Origin: Manihot esculenta
Taxonomy: Eukaryota; Streptophyta; Magnoliopsida; Malpighiales; Euphorbiaceae
DNA: 64,000 nucleotides
Direction: 5' to 3'
Assembly (NCBI RefSeq): GCF_001659605.2
Contig: NC_035176.2
Span: 27,212,716 to 27,276,715 of the forward strand
Made by a program: the position numbers and the translations under genes. The notes beneath the pieces were generated by a model that ran no database searches, was not told where the DNA came from, and saw only the letters and a program-made list of their open reading frames with translations. Below are positions 44,964-55,400 of this stretch, in pieces; position 1 is the first letter of the stretch; every line of letters begins with the position of its first letter.

Positions 44964-45337
44964 CATTGATTTCTTGAAAGTTTGTTTTGAGTTGTAATTG
45001 GTTGGGTTTTCAGAGTGAGTAAAGGTTGTTGAGAGATTTTGTTGTTGTGAGTGTGGCATTGAGCAAAGAATTGCTCTTGAGTGAAAAAGAGATTTGTAAA
45101 GAGCAAAGGCTTGCTCTAAGATTGTAAGGGTTTTAATCTTCACCCAAAGAAGATTTGATAGTGGAGTTGAACTCTCAAGGTGGACCTTGAGGAGAGGACG
45201 TAGGCTTGAGATAGCTGAACCTCTATAAATTCTTGTGTTGATTATCTTCTTCCTTATTGCCTTCTAATTTGTTCTTTTGCCTTAAATTTTTTATAAACTC
45301 AATTCACCCCCCTCTTGGGTTGCTTCAAGGGACAACA
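44964..45337 (+). repeat. Copia A 3' LTR, second part (after copia B)
   Basis: cattg (44964-44968) repeats 13636-13640, and the LTR then continues seamlessly to its end (caagggacaaca at 45337). Total LTR length is about 1545 bp against 1447 bp in copia B; the difference of 98 bases is about one tandem unit. Confidence 0.93.
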
Positions 45338-45777
45338 ATTCCCATTTATTAACCTTGAAGAATTCTGGCCAGGATTAGTTTCCTTATTAGTCACATTATT
45401 ATTTCTCTCCTCCTCCTCTAAGTTCTCCAAAAAAATAAATCGATTAGAATTAGTTTTATTCTGCCGATCAAATTTCTTTCTATCTTTTCGTACCAACATC
45501 CAATCCCCATAGTACTCAATTACAGCCGGATTAATCTCCGAACTTCCAGTGTTTGATCGTTGCATAATTCTATCACCATCAACTGCTCCTCCAGTCTCCT
45601 TTGCAACGGGCATCCTACCATATTTTTTTGAACACTAGTCATAAAAATGACCATATCTCCCACAATGAAATAATTATCGGTGATAGTATTCTAATTGGTA
45701 GAGTTATCCCATACAAAGTTGGCTTAAAAGGAGATTTTAAATCTTTATGAAGTAGCTCAAGGACAACAAATCGACCT
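45338..45777 (-). pseudogene. LINE ORF1 (DUF4283/zinc-knuckle type) remnant
   Basis: On the minus strand a decayed reading resembles plant L1 ORF1: a segment RFVVLELLHKDLKSPFKP, then a zinc knuckle (HCGRYGHFYD followed by an in-frame stop and C), then YYGDWMLVRKDRKKFDRQ, the conserved block after the knuckle in this family. Copia A's 3' end abuts it at 45338, and copia C interrupts it at 45778. It continues for a short way after 50328. Assignment rests on motif recognition only. Confidence 0.6.
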
Positions 45778-45931
45778 TGTTAGACGATAAGGCCTTATTA
45801 TTTGTTGTATTTGTAATTCTATTAGCTGTATATTTATCTTAGACTTAGAGTTATAGTCAAACACTGTAAACACTGCATATAATTACCTATTCAGCTAATG
45901 AGAAAATAAGCCTCTTCACCAAAACTGTATA
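45778..45931 (+). repeat. 5' LTR of copia C (154 bp)
   Basis: It starts tgttagacgataagg and ends ctgtata; the end is TA rather than the usual CA. A weak TATA-like tgtatatttat lies near 45828. The PBS tggtatcagagc follows directly at 45932-45943. Confidence 0.93.
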
Positions 45932-45962
45932 TGGTATCAGAGCCCATCTAGGGTTAATTACC

Positions 45963-48900
45963 ATGAGTTCAAGTAGTGAGATCTCAGATACGACAACCCC
46001 TTCTATTTCTTCTACTTCTCCTGCTCGTGAATCTTCGATTACTCCTTCTGTCTTTGCTTCTTTTTCCTCTGTTCCAAATGTCTCCAATCAGCTTAGTGTC
46101 AAATTGACTTCTAGCAATTATATTCCATGGAAAACCCAGATCTTGCCTATCATAAGAGGGTACAATCTTGAAAATCATATTAACCCAAATTTCACTCCTC
46201 CACCTCCTGTGCTTGCTAATAATACTCCAAATCCTGCGTTCACTACCTGGTATTTAGAGGATCAGATTGTCCTTGGATGGATCAATTCCTCCTTAACTGA
46301 GCCGTTGTTAAACAATGTTGTTGGTGTGTCCTCTGCCTTGGAAGCCTGGAATAAGTTGGCTACATCTTTCTCTGTTGGTTGTCGAACTCAGATCCGCCAC
46401 CTCAAAAGCGCGATTCATCATCTTGATCAAAGTAGTGAGTCTATTGAAGTGTATTTGCAACGGGCAAAGTCATTGTTTAATCAATTGCAGGCATTACAAA
46501 GTTCTATATCTGATGAAGATTTTGTCGGTGCTATTCTTGACGGACTTGGTCCCGACTATAGACCTTTTGTTCGTTCTATTGAAGCACGTTTACAGCCAAT
46601 CAGTTTTGATGAGTTGCGGGGGTTATTACTGTCTGAAGAACAACAACTTAATAAACTAGGAAAAGCTGCTGTTTTGTCCCCTGCTACTGCGTTGTATAGT
46701 AGTAAGGAATCTTTTTCTAGACAAAACAGTGGTCAGCGTGGCAGAGGTGGGAGGAATCAGCGGGGTGGTCGTGGTTATAATTCCTCTGATCGTTATGGTT
46801 CATCTGATCGTTCTACACGACAGCAGTCTTCTGGAGGTACTGTTGTATGTTATAATTGCAATGGCATAGGTCATATGTCTCGTCAGTGCCCTAGTCCTCG
46901 CAAAACTCCACAGGTTCATCATGCTGTTCCAACTTCGAACTCACCACAGGCTCAGCCATGGATCGCGGATACAGGAGCCACACATCATTTGACTGGGTCT
47001 TTGAGTAATCTGTCACTGGAAGCTGAGTATCATGGACCCGATGAAGTAACTGTGAGCAATGGTAATACAATTCCGATTACTCATATTGGTAGCACTGTTT
47101 TATGTGACAACTCTAAATTTCGCTTGAATAATGTTCTATATTCATCGCAATCTCCCTTTAGTCTTATGTCTGTTAATGCTTTTTCTCGTGATAATTTAGT
47201 CTCATTGGAATTCTTTCCTGATTACTTTCTTGTTAAGGATATCCGCACGAAGAGAGTGCTTCACAAAGGTCCGGTTGATCGTGGTCTCTACAAGTTCTTC
47301 CCTTCAAAGTCTCCTTTTGCTTCTGTTCATCATGTTTCTGTTTCATGTTGGCATTCTCGGCTGGGACATGCCCATGACCGAGCAGTTATTTCAACTTTGA
47401 GATCAAATAATATTTCATTTGAATCAAATAAAAATTCTTTGTGTTCTGCTTGTAGTGTCTCTAAAACTCATCGTTTGCCATTTTCTTTGTCTAATTTCAC
47501 TGCTTCTGCTCCTTTAGAACTTGTTTGTTCTGATGTGTGGGGTCCATCCCCAGTTGTTTCTGCCAATGGAAATCGTTATTATGTCTTGTTCTATGACCAT
47601 TATAGTAAGTACACTTGGGTGTATTGTTTAAAAACTAAATTTGAAGTTTATAACACCTTTGTGCAGTTTCGAGCTTTTGTTGAAAAGTTTTTTGAACAGA
47701 AAATTAAAATATTCCAGTGTGATTGGGGTGGGGAGTTTAGGTCGTTAGCACCTTTTCTTTGTGACAATGGTATCTCTTTACGGGTTTCGTGTCCTTATAC
47801 ACCGCAACAAAATGGGTGTGCGGAGAGAAAAAATTGTCATATAGTGGAAACTGGTCTTGCCTTATTAAATCATGCTTCTGTTCCACTTCGATATTGGGAT
47901 TTTGCGTTTGAAACGGCTGTGTATGCGATGAATAGAGTTGTCACATCTTTGTTACCTAATTGTTCACCGTTTGAGAAATTGTTTAAGAAGAAACCAAATT
48001 TACATGAGCTTCGAACCTTTGGCTGTGTTTGCTATCCTCTTCTACGACCATATAATAAGCATAAACTTGAGAATAGATATGTTTTGTGTTTGTTTGTTGG
48101 GTACAGTGCCATACATAAAGGATACAAGTGTCTAGATGTCACTTCCAACAGGTTATATATCTCTCGTGATGTGGTATTTGATGAGCAGCAATTTTATTTT
48201 CCTAAAGTGCAGGAACAGCAGGTTTTGATCAAATCCAAATTCACACCTCCTTTGAATTCAGATTCTGGTATCCTTGGGCCACCACCAGCTCCTCTGGATC
48301 GCACCAATCGGATTTTTCCATCTGCTACAGGTGTTGCGACATCAACTATACATTCACACATACCTGCTTCTGCTGTTACTGACAACTCTGGTTCGGTGAC
48401 AACTCCAAATATTGGTCTTATTGACAACTCTGGTTCGGGTCAAGACTGTGTGCCTGCTGCTTCGGTGGTTCCGCTTGCTGTTGACTCTAGTGTTGCGACT
48501 GAACATACTGTTCTGCCTGCTATTGAAGCTCCGTCGCAACCTGTTTCTTCTAATGCTCATCCTATGTTAACACGTTCTAAGATAGGTCATTCGAAGCCCA
48601 AGGTTCTTGTGTCTGTTTTACCACCAAGGCAGCCTAAAAGTGTTACTGAAGCAAAGCAATTTCGTGAATGGCGTGAAGCTATGGAATCTGAACTCAATTC
48701 TCTGTTACAACTTGGTACTTGGGAGTTAACTGAACTGCCGAAGGATGCAAATGTCGTGGGTTGTAAATGGGTATTCCGGGTTAAAGAGAATGCGGATGGG
48801 TCTATTGCGCGATACAAGGCGCGTTTGGTTGCAAAAGGTTTCCATCAACGTCCGGGTGAAGATTATGCTGAAACTTTTTCACCGGTCGTCAAACCCACGA

Positions 48901-50156
48901 CTATTCGCACAGTGCTTAGTATTGCAGTTTCAAACAAGTGGACAGTCACTCAATATGATGTTTCAAATGCATTTCTCCATGGCAAACTTAATGAGACTGT
49001 TTATATGATGCAACCACCAGGTTATGTTGATGCTTCACAACCTAATTCAGTTTGTCGGCTACATCGCTCTTTGTATGGCTTAAAACAGGCACCTCGCCAA
49101 TGGAATCATTGCTTACGTGATGCGTTGAAGGATTGTGGTTTTTACCAATCTAAGCTTGATCATTCCTTATTTATTCTTAAGCAGGGTTCTTCTGTTTTGT
49201 ATTGTTTAGTATATGTTGATGACCTCCTTTTAACAGGGAATGATTCTGGGCTTCTTCAAAATGTAGAGAAGAGACTTCAGGCCAAAGTTTTGCTCAACAG
49301 TTTAGGACCTCTACATTATTTTCTTGGGATTCAGGCAACATGGCAGCATGACAATCTTTTTCTGTTTCAGACAAAGTATATCAAAGATTTGCTCCATCGA
49401 GTGAAAATGACTGAAGCCAAACAAGTTTCCACACCAGCTACAGTTTCGAAAATAGAGGCTACATCAGCAACTACTGCATTGTCTGATATAACACTTTATC
49501 GAAGTACAATTGGGAGTTTGCAGTACTTGTCTTTTACACGGCCAGAAATCGCATTCTCAGTTAATCGATTAGCACAGTTTATGCATTCTCCCTCTGAACT
49601 AAATTGGCAAGAGGTCAAACGTATACTTCGATATTTGAAGGGAACTTCTGATTATGGGTTAATTCTGCGGCTGACTACATTAAATCAGTTGCATGCTTAT
49701 AGTGATGCTGACTGGGCCGGGTCAGTTGAAGATAGAAAATCTACCACGGGATATGCTATTTATTTGGGTCGCAACTTAATTTCGTGGAGCTCAAGAAAAC
49801 AAAAGAGTGTATCTCGGTCGTCCACTGAAGCGGAGTATCGAGCAATTGCTAATACTACATCAGAAATTCTGTGGATTCGAAATTTGCTCCACGAGCTTGG
49901 TCTTTCTATGCAAACACCGAGTCTTTGGTGTGATAATATGGGAGCTACATCTTTGACTGTCAATCCCGTTCATCATAGTCGAATGAAACATGTCCAGATT
50001 GATGTCCATTTTGTTCGTGATAGAGTAGCCAACAAAGAGTTACAGGTTCGTTATCTATCCACAAAAGACCAAATTGCAGATATTTTAACGAAACCTTTAG
50101 CTAAAGGCCGGTTTTTATTATTACGGGACAAGTTGACTATCGTTCCACATCGATAG
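45963..50156 (+). CDS. Copia C gag-pol polyprotein, 1397 aa, intact
   Basis: ATG at 45963 is 20 bases after the PBS. Domains: Ser/Thr-rich start, copia gag domain (NYIPWKTQILPIIRGYNLE, about residues 45-230), Arg/Gly-rich linker, CCHC knuckle (CYNCNGIGHMSRQC, about 297), protease (WIADTGATHHLTG), pre-integrase zinc region (CWHSRLGHAHD...CSACSVSKTH), integrase (SDVWGPSPV, CDWGGEFRSL, TPQQNGCAERKN), RT ([45 protein letters not shown]) and RNase H (YSDADWAGS, STEAEYRAIA, DVHFVRDRV). Length is normal for an autonomous copia. No break is visible, so the copy could be functional; activity is not shown by sequence alone. Confidence 0.96.
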   Translation: MSSSSEISDTTTPSISSTSPARESSITPSVFASFSSVPNVSNQLSVKLTSSNYIPWKTQILPIIRGYNLENHINPNFTPPPPVLANNTPNPAFTTWYLEDQIVLGWINSSLTEPLLNNVVGVSSALEAWNKLATSFSVGCRTQIRHLKSAIHHLDQSSESIEVYLQRAKSLFNQLQALQSSISDEDFVGAILDGLGPDYRPFVRSIEARLQPISFDELRGLLLSEEQQLNKLGKAAVLSPATALYSSKESFSRQNSGQRGRGGRNQRGGRGYNSSDRYGSSDRSTRQQSSGGTVVCYNCNGIGHMSRQCPSPRKTPQVHHAVPTSNSPQAQPWIADTGATHHLTGSLSNLSLEAEYHGPDEVTVSNGNTIPITHIGSTVLCDNSKFRLNNVLYSSQSPFSLMSVNAFSRDNLVSLEFFPDYFLVKDIRTKRVLHKGPVDRGLYKFFPSKSPFASVHHVSVSCWHSRLGHAHDRAVISTLRSNNISFESNKNSLCSACSVSKTHRLPFSLSNFTASAPLELVCSDVWGPSPVVSANGNRYYVLFYDHYSKYTWVYCLKTKFEVYNTFVQFRAFVEKFFEQKIKIFQCDWGGEFRSLAPFLCDNGISLRVSCPYTPQQNGCAERKNCHIVETGLALLNHASVPLRYWDFAFETAVYAMNRVVTSLLPNCSPFEKLFKKKPNLHELRTFGCVCYPLLRPYNKHKLENRYVLCLFVGYSAIHKGYKCLDVTSNRLYISRDVVFDEQQFYFPKVQEQQVLIKSKFTPPLNSDSGILGPPPAPLDRTNRIFPSATGVATSTIHSHIPASAVTDNSGSVTTPNIGLIDNSGSGQDCVPAASVVPLAVDSSVATEHTVLPAIEAPSQPVSSNAHPMLTRSKIGHSKPKVLVSVLPPRQPKSVTEAKQFREWREAMESELNSLLQLGTWELTELPKDANVVGCKWVFRVKENADGSIARYKARLVAKGFHQRPGEDYAETFSPVVKPTTIRTVLSIAVSNKWTVTQYDVSNAFLHGKLNETVYMMQPPGYVDASQPNSVCRLHRSLYGLKQAPRQWNHCLRDALKDCGFYQSKLDHSLFILKQGSSVLYCLVYVDDLLLTGNDSGLLQNVEKRLQAKVLLNSLGPLHYFLGIQATWQHDNLFLFQTKYIKDLLHRVKMTEAKQVSTPATVSKIEATSATTALSDITLYRSTIGSLQYLSFTRPEIAFSVNRLAQFMHSPSELNWQEVKRILRYLKGTSDYGLILRLTTLNQLHAYSDADWAGSVEDRKSTTGYAIYLGRNLISWSSRKQKSVSRSSTEAEYRAIANTTSEILWIRNLLHELGLSMQTPSLWCDNMGATSLTVNPVHHSRMKHVQIDVHFVRDRVANKELQVRYLSTKDQIADILTKPLAKGRFLLLRDKLTIVPHR

Positions 50157-50162
50157 ATCAAC

Positions 50163-50327
50163 TTGCGGGGGCATGTTAGACGATAAGGCCTTATTATTTG
50201 TTGTATTTGTAATTCTATTAGCTGTATATTTATCTTAGACTTAGAGTTATAGTCAAACACTGTAAACACTGCATATAATTACCTATTCAGCTAATGAGAA
50301 AATAAGCCTCTTCACCAAAATTGTATA
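50163..50327 (+). repeat. Polypurine tract and 3' LTR of copia C
   Basis: The purine-rich ttgcgggggca (50163-50173) abuts the LTR at 50174, which ends ttgtata at 50327 and is followed by the target duplication gacct. Confidence 0.9.
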
Positions 50328-52200
50328 GACCTCGACAAATCTAAGTAGGACACTATCATATTCTGCTTAAAGAATAATTAGGGGTTTCATGGATTGGTTC
50401 AATCCATGAAATTCACCCAATCCAAACCAATAAATTTAATTAAATGGTTATGTGAGATTGCTTTGGATATTTTATCCGATTCATATAATCTTTTTTATTA
50501 ATTTGATAGGTTAACTAATAAATAACTATTTTATATTCAATTACACATTCTAAATTCTAACTTCACCTTCTCTTCTTATTTTTTTTTTATTTAGTTTGGA
50601 TATAATACTAATTAGATTTTTTTTTATCTCTATTATTACTAGGAATGTAATATTTTAATTCAATTATTTTATTTTTATTTTTTAATTTTTAAAAAATTAA
50701 AAATTAACCATATTTTTATACCGGCAATATATTTTATAAATACGTTATTTTATTTTTTGCAATTATTTTAAGTGGAATATATTAATATTATAAAGTATTA
50801 GTTTGTATATTTTCTAGAAAATTTCAATAAATACTTTTATAAATTTAATTATGATTGATATTTAAAAATAATATATCAATACAAAAAATTAGAAACTTTT
50901 AAGTTGGTAATATTTGTGTTTATAGATAAAATATAATTTTCAAAAAATCTTATAGAGAAGAATTTTCAATAATATTAAATTAATAAATTAAATATCAAAA
51001 CAATTCAACTCTATAATTTTATTAAATTAAAAAGTATCCAGAAAAGGTTTAGATATAAATATTAAATTAATAATTTTAATTATTAATCATTATTTAAAAG
51101 GCAAATAAATTCAATAATGAAATTAAAATTAAAACATTAAATTAAAAAATAAAAGTATATACTAATTTCATGAATATAAGTCTAATTAAAATTTTTCACT
51201 TTTATTTGAGCACCAAGTGGATGTAATTTATTTTTTTATTAATTAAATCTTAATATTTTTATTTAAGAATTAAATAAATTTTAATATAATATAATATTAT
51301 TTTTATAATTAAATATTATTTTTATAATTTAAAATTTTAAAAATTTAATATTATATTTATAAAATTAAAAAATATATACAAATAGTAAATAATTTAAAAA
51401 ATTACAAAACTGAAATTTTATTATATAGAAAGTATTGCATTATTAAAAAATTATTATATTTAGTCAAAATTTATTTAATCTTTGAAAACAATACAATAAT
51501 TTAATTAATAAAAAATTTAAATTAAACTTATTTAACGGTTACATAAAAATAAAAAATTTAATTATAATTATTTCCATATTTTTATATAGTGCTAATGCTA
51601 AAGAAGGCCTAAATGATGCAGATATTAGAATTATTTAAATCTGAATTTTTTTTTTTTATATATTAAGAGTGCGTTCAATACAAGAAAAACTAATAGAATT
51701 AAAGGTGCTTTGGTTCAAAAAAAAGAATTAAAGGTGCTAAAAAGGTGTTTTATAGCTAAAACTATGGCCTGAATATCTCAAAGGCATCTTTCTGAAGAAC
51801 CATTCAAATATGAATCACTTGTGTTGATCCATTGAACCTTTCGAATGATGGCTAGCCAGTAGGGACACGAAAGGTCAGCCATTTCACCGGCCACGAGTTT
51901 TAAAGCATTTCAATGAAAACGACATCGTTCTCTTTCATTGCATGACAGCATGAGGTCAATGGTGGCCCACAAAAACCAGCGTACAGACGATAAAAACCGT
52001 TAGATGAAAATGGTCGGTCAAGGAACGGTACAAGTAATGATACACACGAGCAGGGCCCAAGGGATTCAGTTATATCTCATACGTGTTCTTTTCTGATTAG
52101 TTCTCATTTTCAAATCCCACTTCCCAAAAATAATTCAGCCGAAACATAAACCCCCCACCCAAAAAAAAAAAGGGAAACTAATTGGTTTTGGAATCTAACA
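50328..52200. other. Intergenic AT-rich DNA
   Basis: The first 70 bases may still be LINE remnant. From about 50400 to 51650 the sequence is very AT-rich with no recognisable gene or element. From 51700 base composition becomes normal; this is the probable upstream region of the TOL gene, but no promoter element is clear. Confidence 0.6.
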
Positions 52201-52289
52201 AAGAGAGAAAGAAAGCAAGCTCTTTCTACAAATGAAGTCCTTCGTCCTTCGACAAAGGACTTCGAGCTAGACGATCTTGAGAGAGCTCA

Positions 52290-52311
52290 GACACACACAC
52301 ACACACACACA
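52290..52311. repeat. (AC)n microsatellite upstream of the TOL start codon
   Basis: About eleven AC units sit about 170 bases before the ATG, probably in the promoter or 5' leader. A GTAAGT at 52353-52358 could be a leader intron donor; I found no decisive acceptor. Confidence 0.7.
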
Positions 52312-52483
52312 GAGGGGTAAGGTGACGTGATTTTCTACATAGACTGTGTTACAAGGTAAGTCGCCGGAATTTTAAGTGGAATTAGGTGCGATCTTGACGG
52401 TAAAGTGTTGACAGTCACCGGAATAGCATTGAACTTCGAGTTCGGCATTTGAAGCTTAAAAAAAGAAAAAAAAAGAAGCAAAG

Positions 52484-55400
52484 ATGGTGAATTCTATGGT
52501 TGAACGGGCCACAAGCGACATGTTGATCGGGCCTGACTGGGCTATGAACATCGAGATCTGTGATATGTGCAATAACGACCCTGCGTAAGCGCCTTACTTT
52601 GGTCTAATCTTTTCCCTCATCTCGTTTTGCTGTTATCAAATTTGTTTTCTCTATTTTCCAGTTATTATTGTTCCATGATATGTTAGTTTAAATGGATTTC
52701 TTGTAAATGAAGTATTTCGATCGAAAAGTTGATTTCTGCATTTTAAGAAAACTCGGAAAACAGAAAAGTCTGTTATCAAATAGAATTAGTCTGGATTGCG
52801 TTTTATGCTTTTTTGTCTGCGCTTTCGAATGTTTTCTATTGATTCACATTCTTAGTAATTGTAAGGTCCACTTGCATTAGCTTGAATTAGGGAGAACGGT
52901 CCTCCTTCAAGCACTGATGAAAAAAAAAAAAAAAAAAAGTAGATATCGCTTGTTTTCTTACTATTGTGCTTCACATAGAGTGTAGCAGGATTTGGGTTAG
53001 GAGAAGAATCATACTCTGTTTGATGGAAATTTTCATGGAAGTCTAGACGTTGGGTAAAGTAGCTAGTGTTACAATAATTTGGTGTTAGTTGTAATTAACT
53101 CGAATAGGACCAGAATCGTGTAAGTGTAGTATTAGGGAGGAAAAAAAAACATCCCAATAAGTCTTCTGCAAATTACGCTGTAGTGAATATAATCTAGATT
53201 ACAAAGGCTCTTAAGGTATAAACAGATACCAGCAAGATGATTTCTTTCCTGATACTTTTTCAAGATCCAGTGAGAAGACGATGCAGTGGATATTGGAAAA
53301 GCCAGTACTGTCACCTATTATCAATTGAAAAGAAGAATTTGCAGATTAGATGTGATAATAATAATATCCCTATATTGTACTTGTAAACCCTGTAGCAAGG
53401 CCATCCCTACTGCTTAGTGTCACGCATAAAACATCAATGGCAAGAGTGTGAGAGAAAAGAAGGTAAAAGATCAATTGACACACCCTTAAACAATGTTTTA
53501 GGACTCAATCTGCAATCACCCACAACTTAGCATTAGATAAACCACTCAATTACTCCATGGAACACAAAATTTCCTTCTATCTTGTGGGACCCGGCCCTTG
53601 TGGGATTGAGAATCCCACAGCGGCAAAATTGCTAATTGGTTTGTAATGTATATAACCTAGCTCAGCAACTACTAAATAAATTGAGTTAATCATCTTGAGC
53701 AAAGTGAAAAATTGATCCAAAAGTTATTTAGATCAATTTGGACCGGCCGTTACATATTTTATTGAGGACCTAAATTTTCTTATTTATAAACCTGTTGTAA
53801 AGCTACTCAGTCCGAATGTAATTAACGGATTCTAAATTCATCATCGACTACCATGTAAACTCTGCTTCCAGTTGGTAAAACCATTCAATGAATTAGAATT
53901 TGTGACCCCATACTTATTAGCTGAATTCATTGTTGAATCTTATATTGGACTAGTGCCTGGAATGTACTACCTAATTTACAGAACCCCCCCCCTCCCCCCC
54001 AATAGTATGCAATCCAGGATTTTCATCCCATTTTTTTGGAAATTGGAAGATGCCCTTCAGCTGAACCATGCTGGTTTGACCAGTTTTGCACCCTTGATCT
54101 TGATTTGTTTTGCCAAGTGAGGATTTATTCAATTCTCGTTGAATTCTAGTATCATCTCAAAGCTATTCATTTGGTTTCTCCATCATTGGGTTTCAAAGGC
54201 TGCCGGTGGAAACATCAGATGGTGTTAATTTAGTGGAAAAAGGAACAAAAGGGTTTTGGTTATCTGTCCCTCTTGCTTTCCCTCAATTAGATGGTTTCCA
54301 TTTATAGGTTTTCTTGACTTTTTGTTGTTCAAAACAGTATCTTGGAACAAGACTTTATTACAATTTCACTCCCATAATACAAATTGAGCAAAAAGTGGGG
54401 ATATTGATGTAAACTGTATCTTTCCACCCTCAAGTCTCTAAGAGCTCAAAATTCTTATTGCAATCAACTTTTAAAATCTATATTGTGTTGTTCCACTTAG
54501 AAAATCTTGCTAAAAAAGCTTTAGTAAATACATCCAGGACTTTTGAGTAATAAAAGGCATAGCTACTTGAATAGTTATATACATATGATATAAAGTACTA
54601 TGATTGAGAGACTTAAGCCCACCCTTTATGTATATATATATATATATATATATTAAGCTAAGTGGCATACCTTGCTCCTGTACCTTGACTTAAAAAGAAA
54701 CATTCTCTAGGAAACTACTAGGGTTTATGATCCCTAATAGAAGAATTACAGAAGAAATAGAGAGATTAGGGAGAAGAATAGGTAGGAAGGGGCAAAAAGA
54801 GTAGAATAAAAAGTAGATGGTAGGATAAGATAAAGATGTTATTTCTTTATAAACTCTAGAATGCCAATACAAGGAATCATCTCTGAATTGATGGCAAACT
54901 TAGCAACTGCCATTTAATTGAATCGGCTACTATTTAGTAGCTTTTCATTACGTGTTATAGGAAGAAGCACAGAAAGACAATGTAAGGGTTTTAGTTGAAA
55001 ATCAATGAAACAGTTAAAGACAATAATTGTAACTCTAAAAGATGTGGCTTGGCAGGAAGGGTAGTTATTAGTATATTAAGTTGTTGTAACAATAGTAATA
55101 GAAACTGTTGAAGAGAGTATTGAGATGTATAAATCTCGAGAGAGCTATCTTGTATTCTTCATTCTAGATTCAAGGAATTCCTTCTCTTCTACTACTCTCT
55201 ATTTGTTCTGATTTCTTCTTCTAAATCTTTGTTAGGGTCTGAATCCTAACAATTTTGTATCAAAGTTTTTGTATCCAAGGAAACTAGTGGTAATTGATTC
55301 TTGAGGATGAAAAATATGACTAGATCAATTGTTATGAGTCAAGAGATGATGAGGATTGCAGATATGGGGGAACAAGCGAGAAACTTGAAGGAGGCTACAT

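Larger units (their letters stand above)
3754..45337 (+). mobile_element. Copia A: Sirevirus-type Ty1/copia element, heavily interrupted
   Basis: Own segments are 3754-5432, 7749-13640 and 44969-45337; the 5' LTR and most of gag are left of the window. Gene order is gag, protease, integrase, RT, RNase H, then a third ORF in the env position, then several AAGGGGGAG tracts before the 3' LTR. That order and the multiple polypurine tracts are the recognised hallmarks of Sireviruses. It is interrupted by G1 (gag), solo LTR G4 (between integrase and RT) and copia B (3' LTR). Coding parts carry frameshifts and stops, so the copy is dead. It is itself inserted in a LINE ORF1 remnant. Confidence 0.92.
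45778..50327 (+). mobile_element. Copia C: complete short-LTR Ty1/copia element (4,550 bp)
   Basis: Two 154-bp LTRs (45778-45931, 50174-50327) differ at one base (c/t, 45925 against 50321). gacct repeats flank the element (45773-45777, 50328-50332). PBS, one uninterrupted ORF and polypurine tract are all present. Short LTRs and a single gag-pol frame suggest the Ale/Retrofit-like group (inference). It is unrelated to the Sirevirus copies and lacks the GC-rich dyads. Confidence 0.96.
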
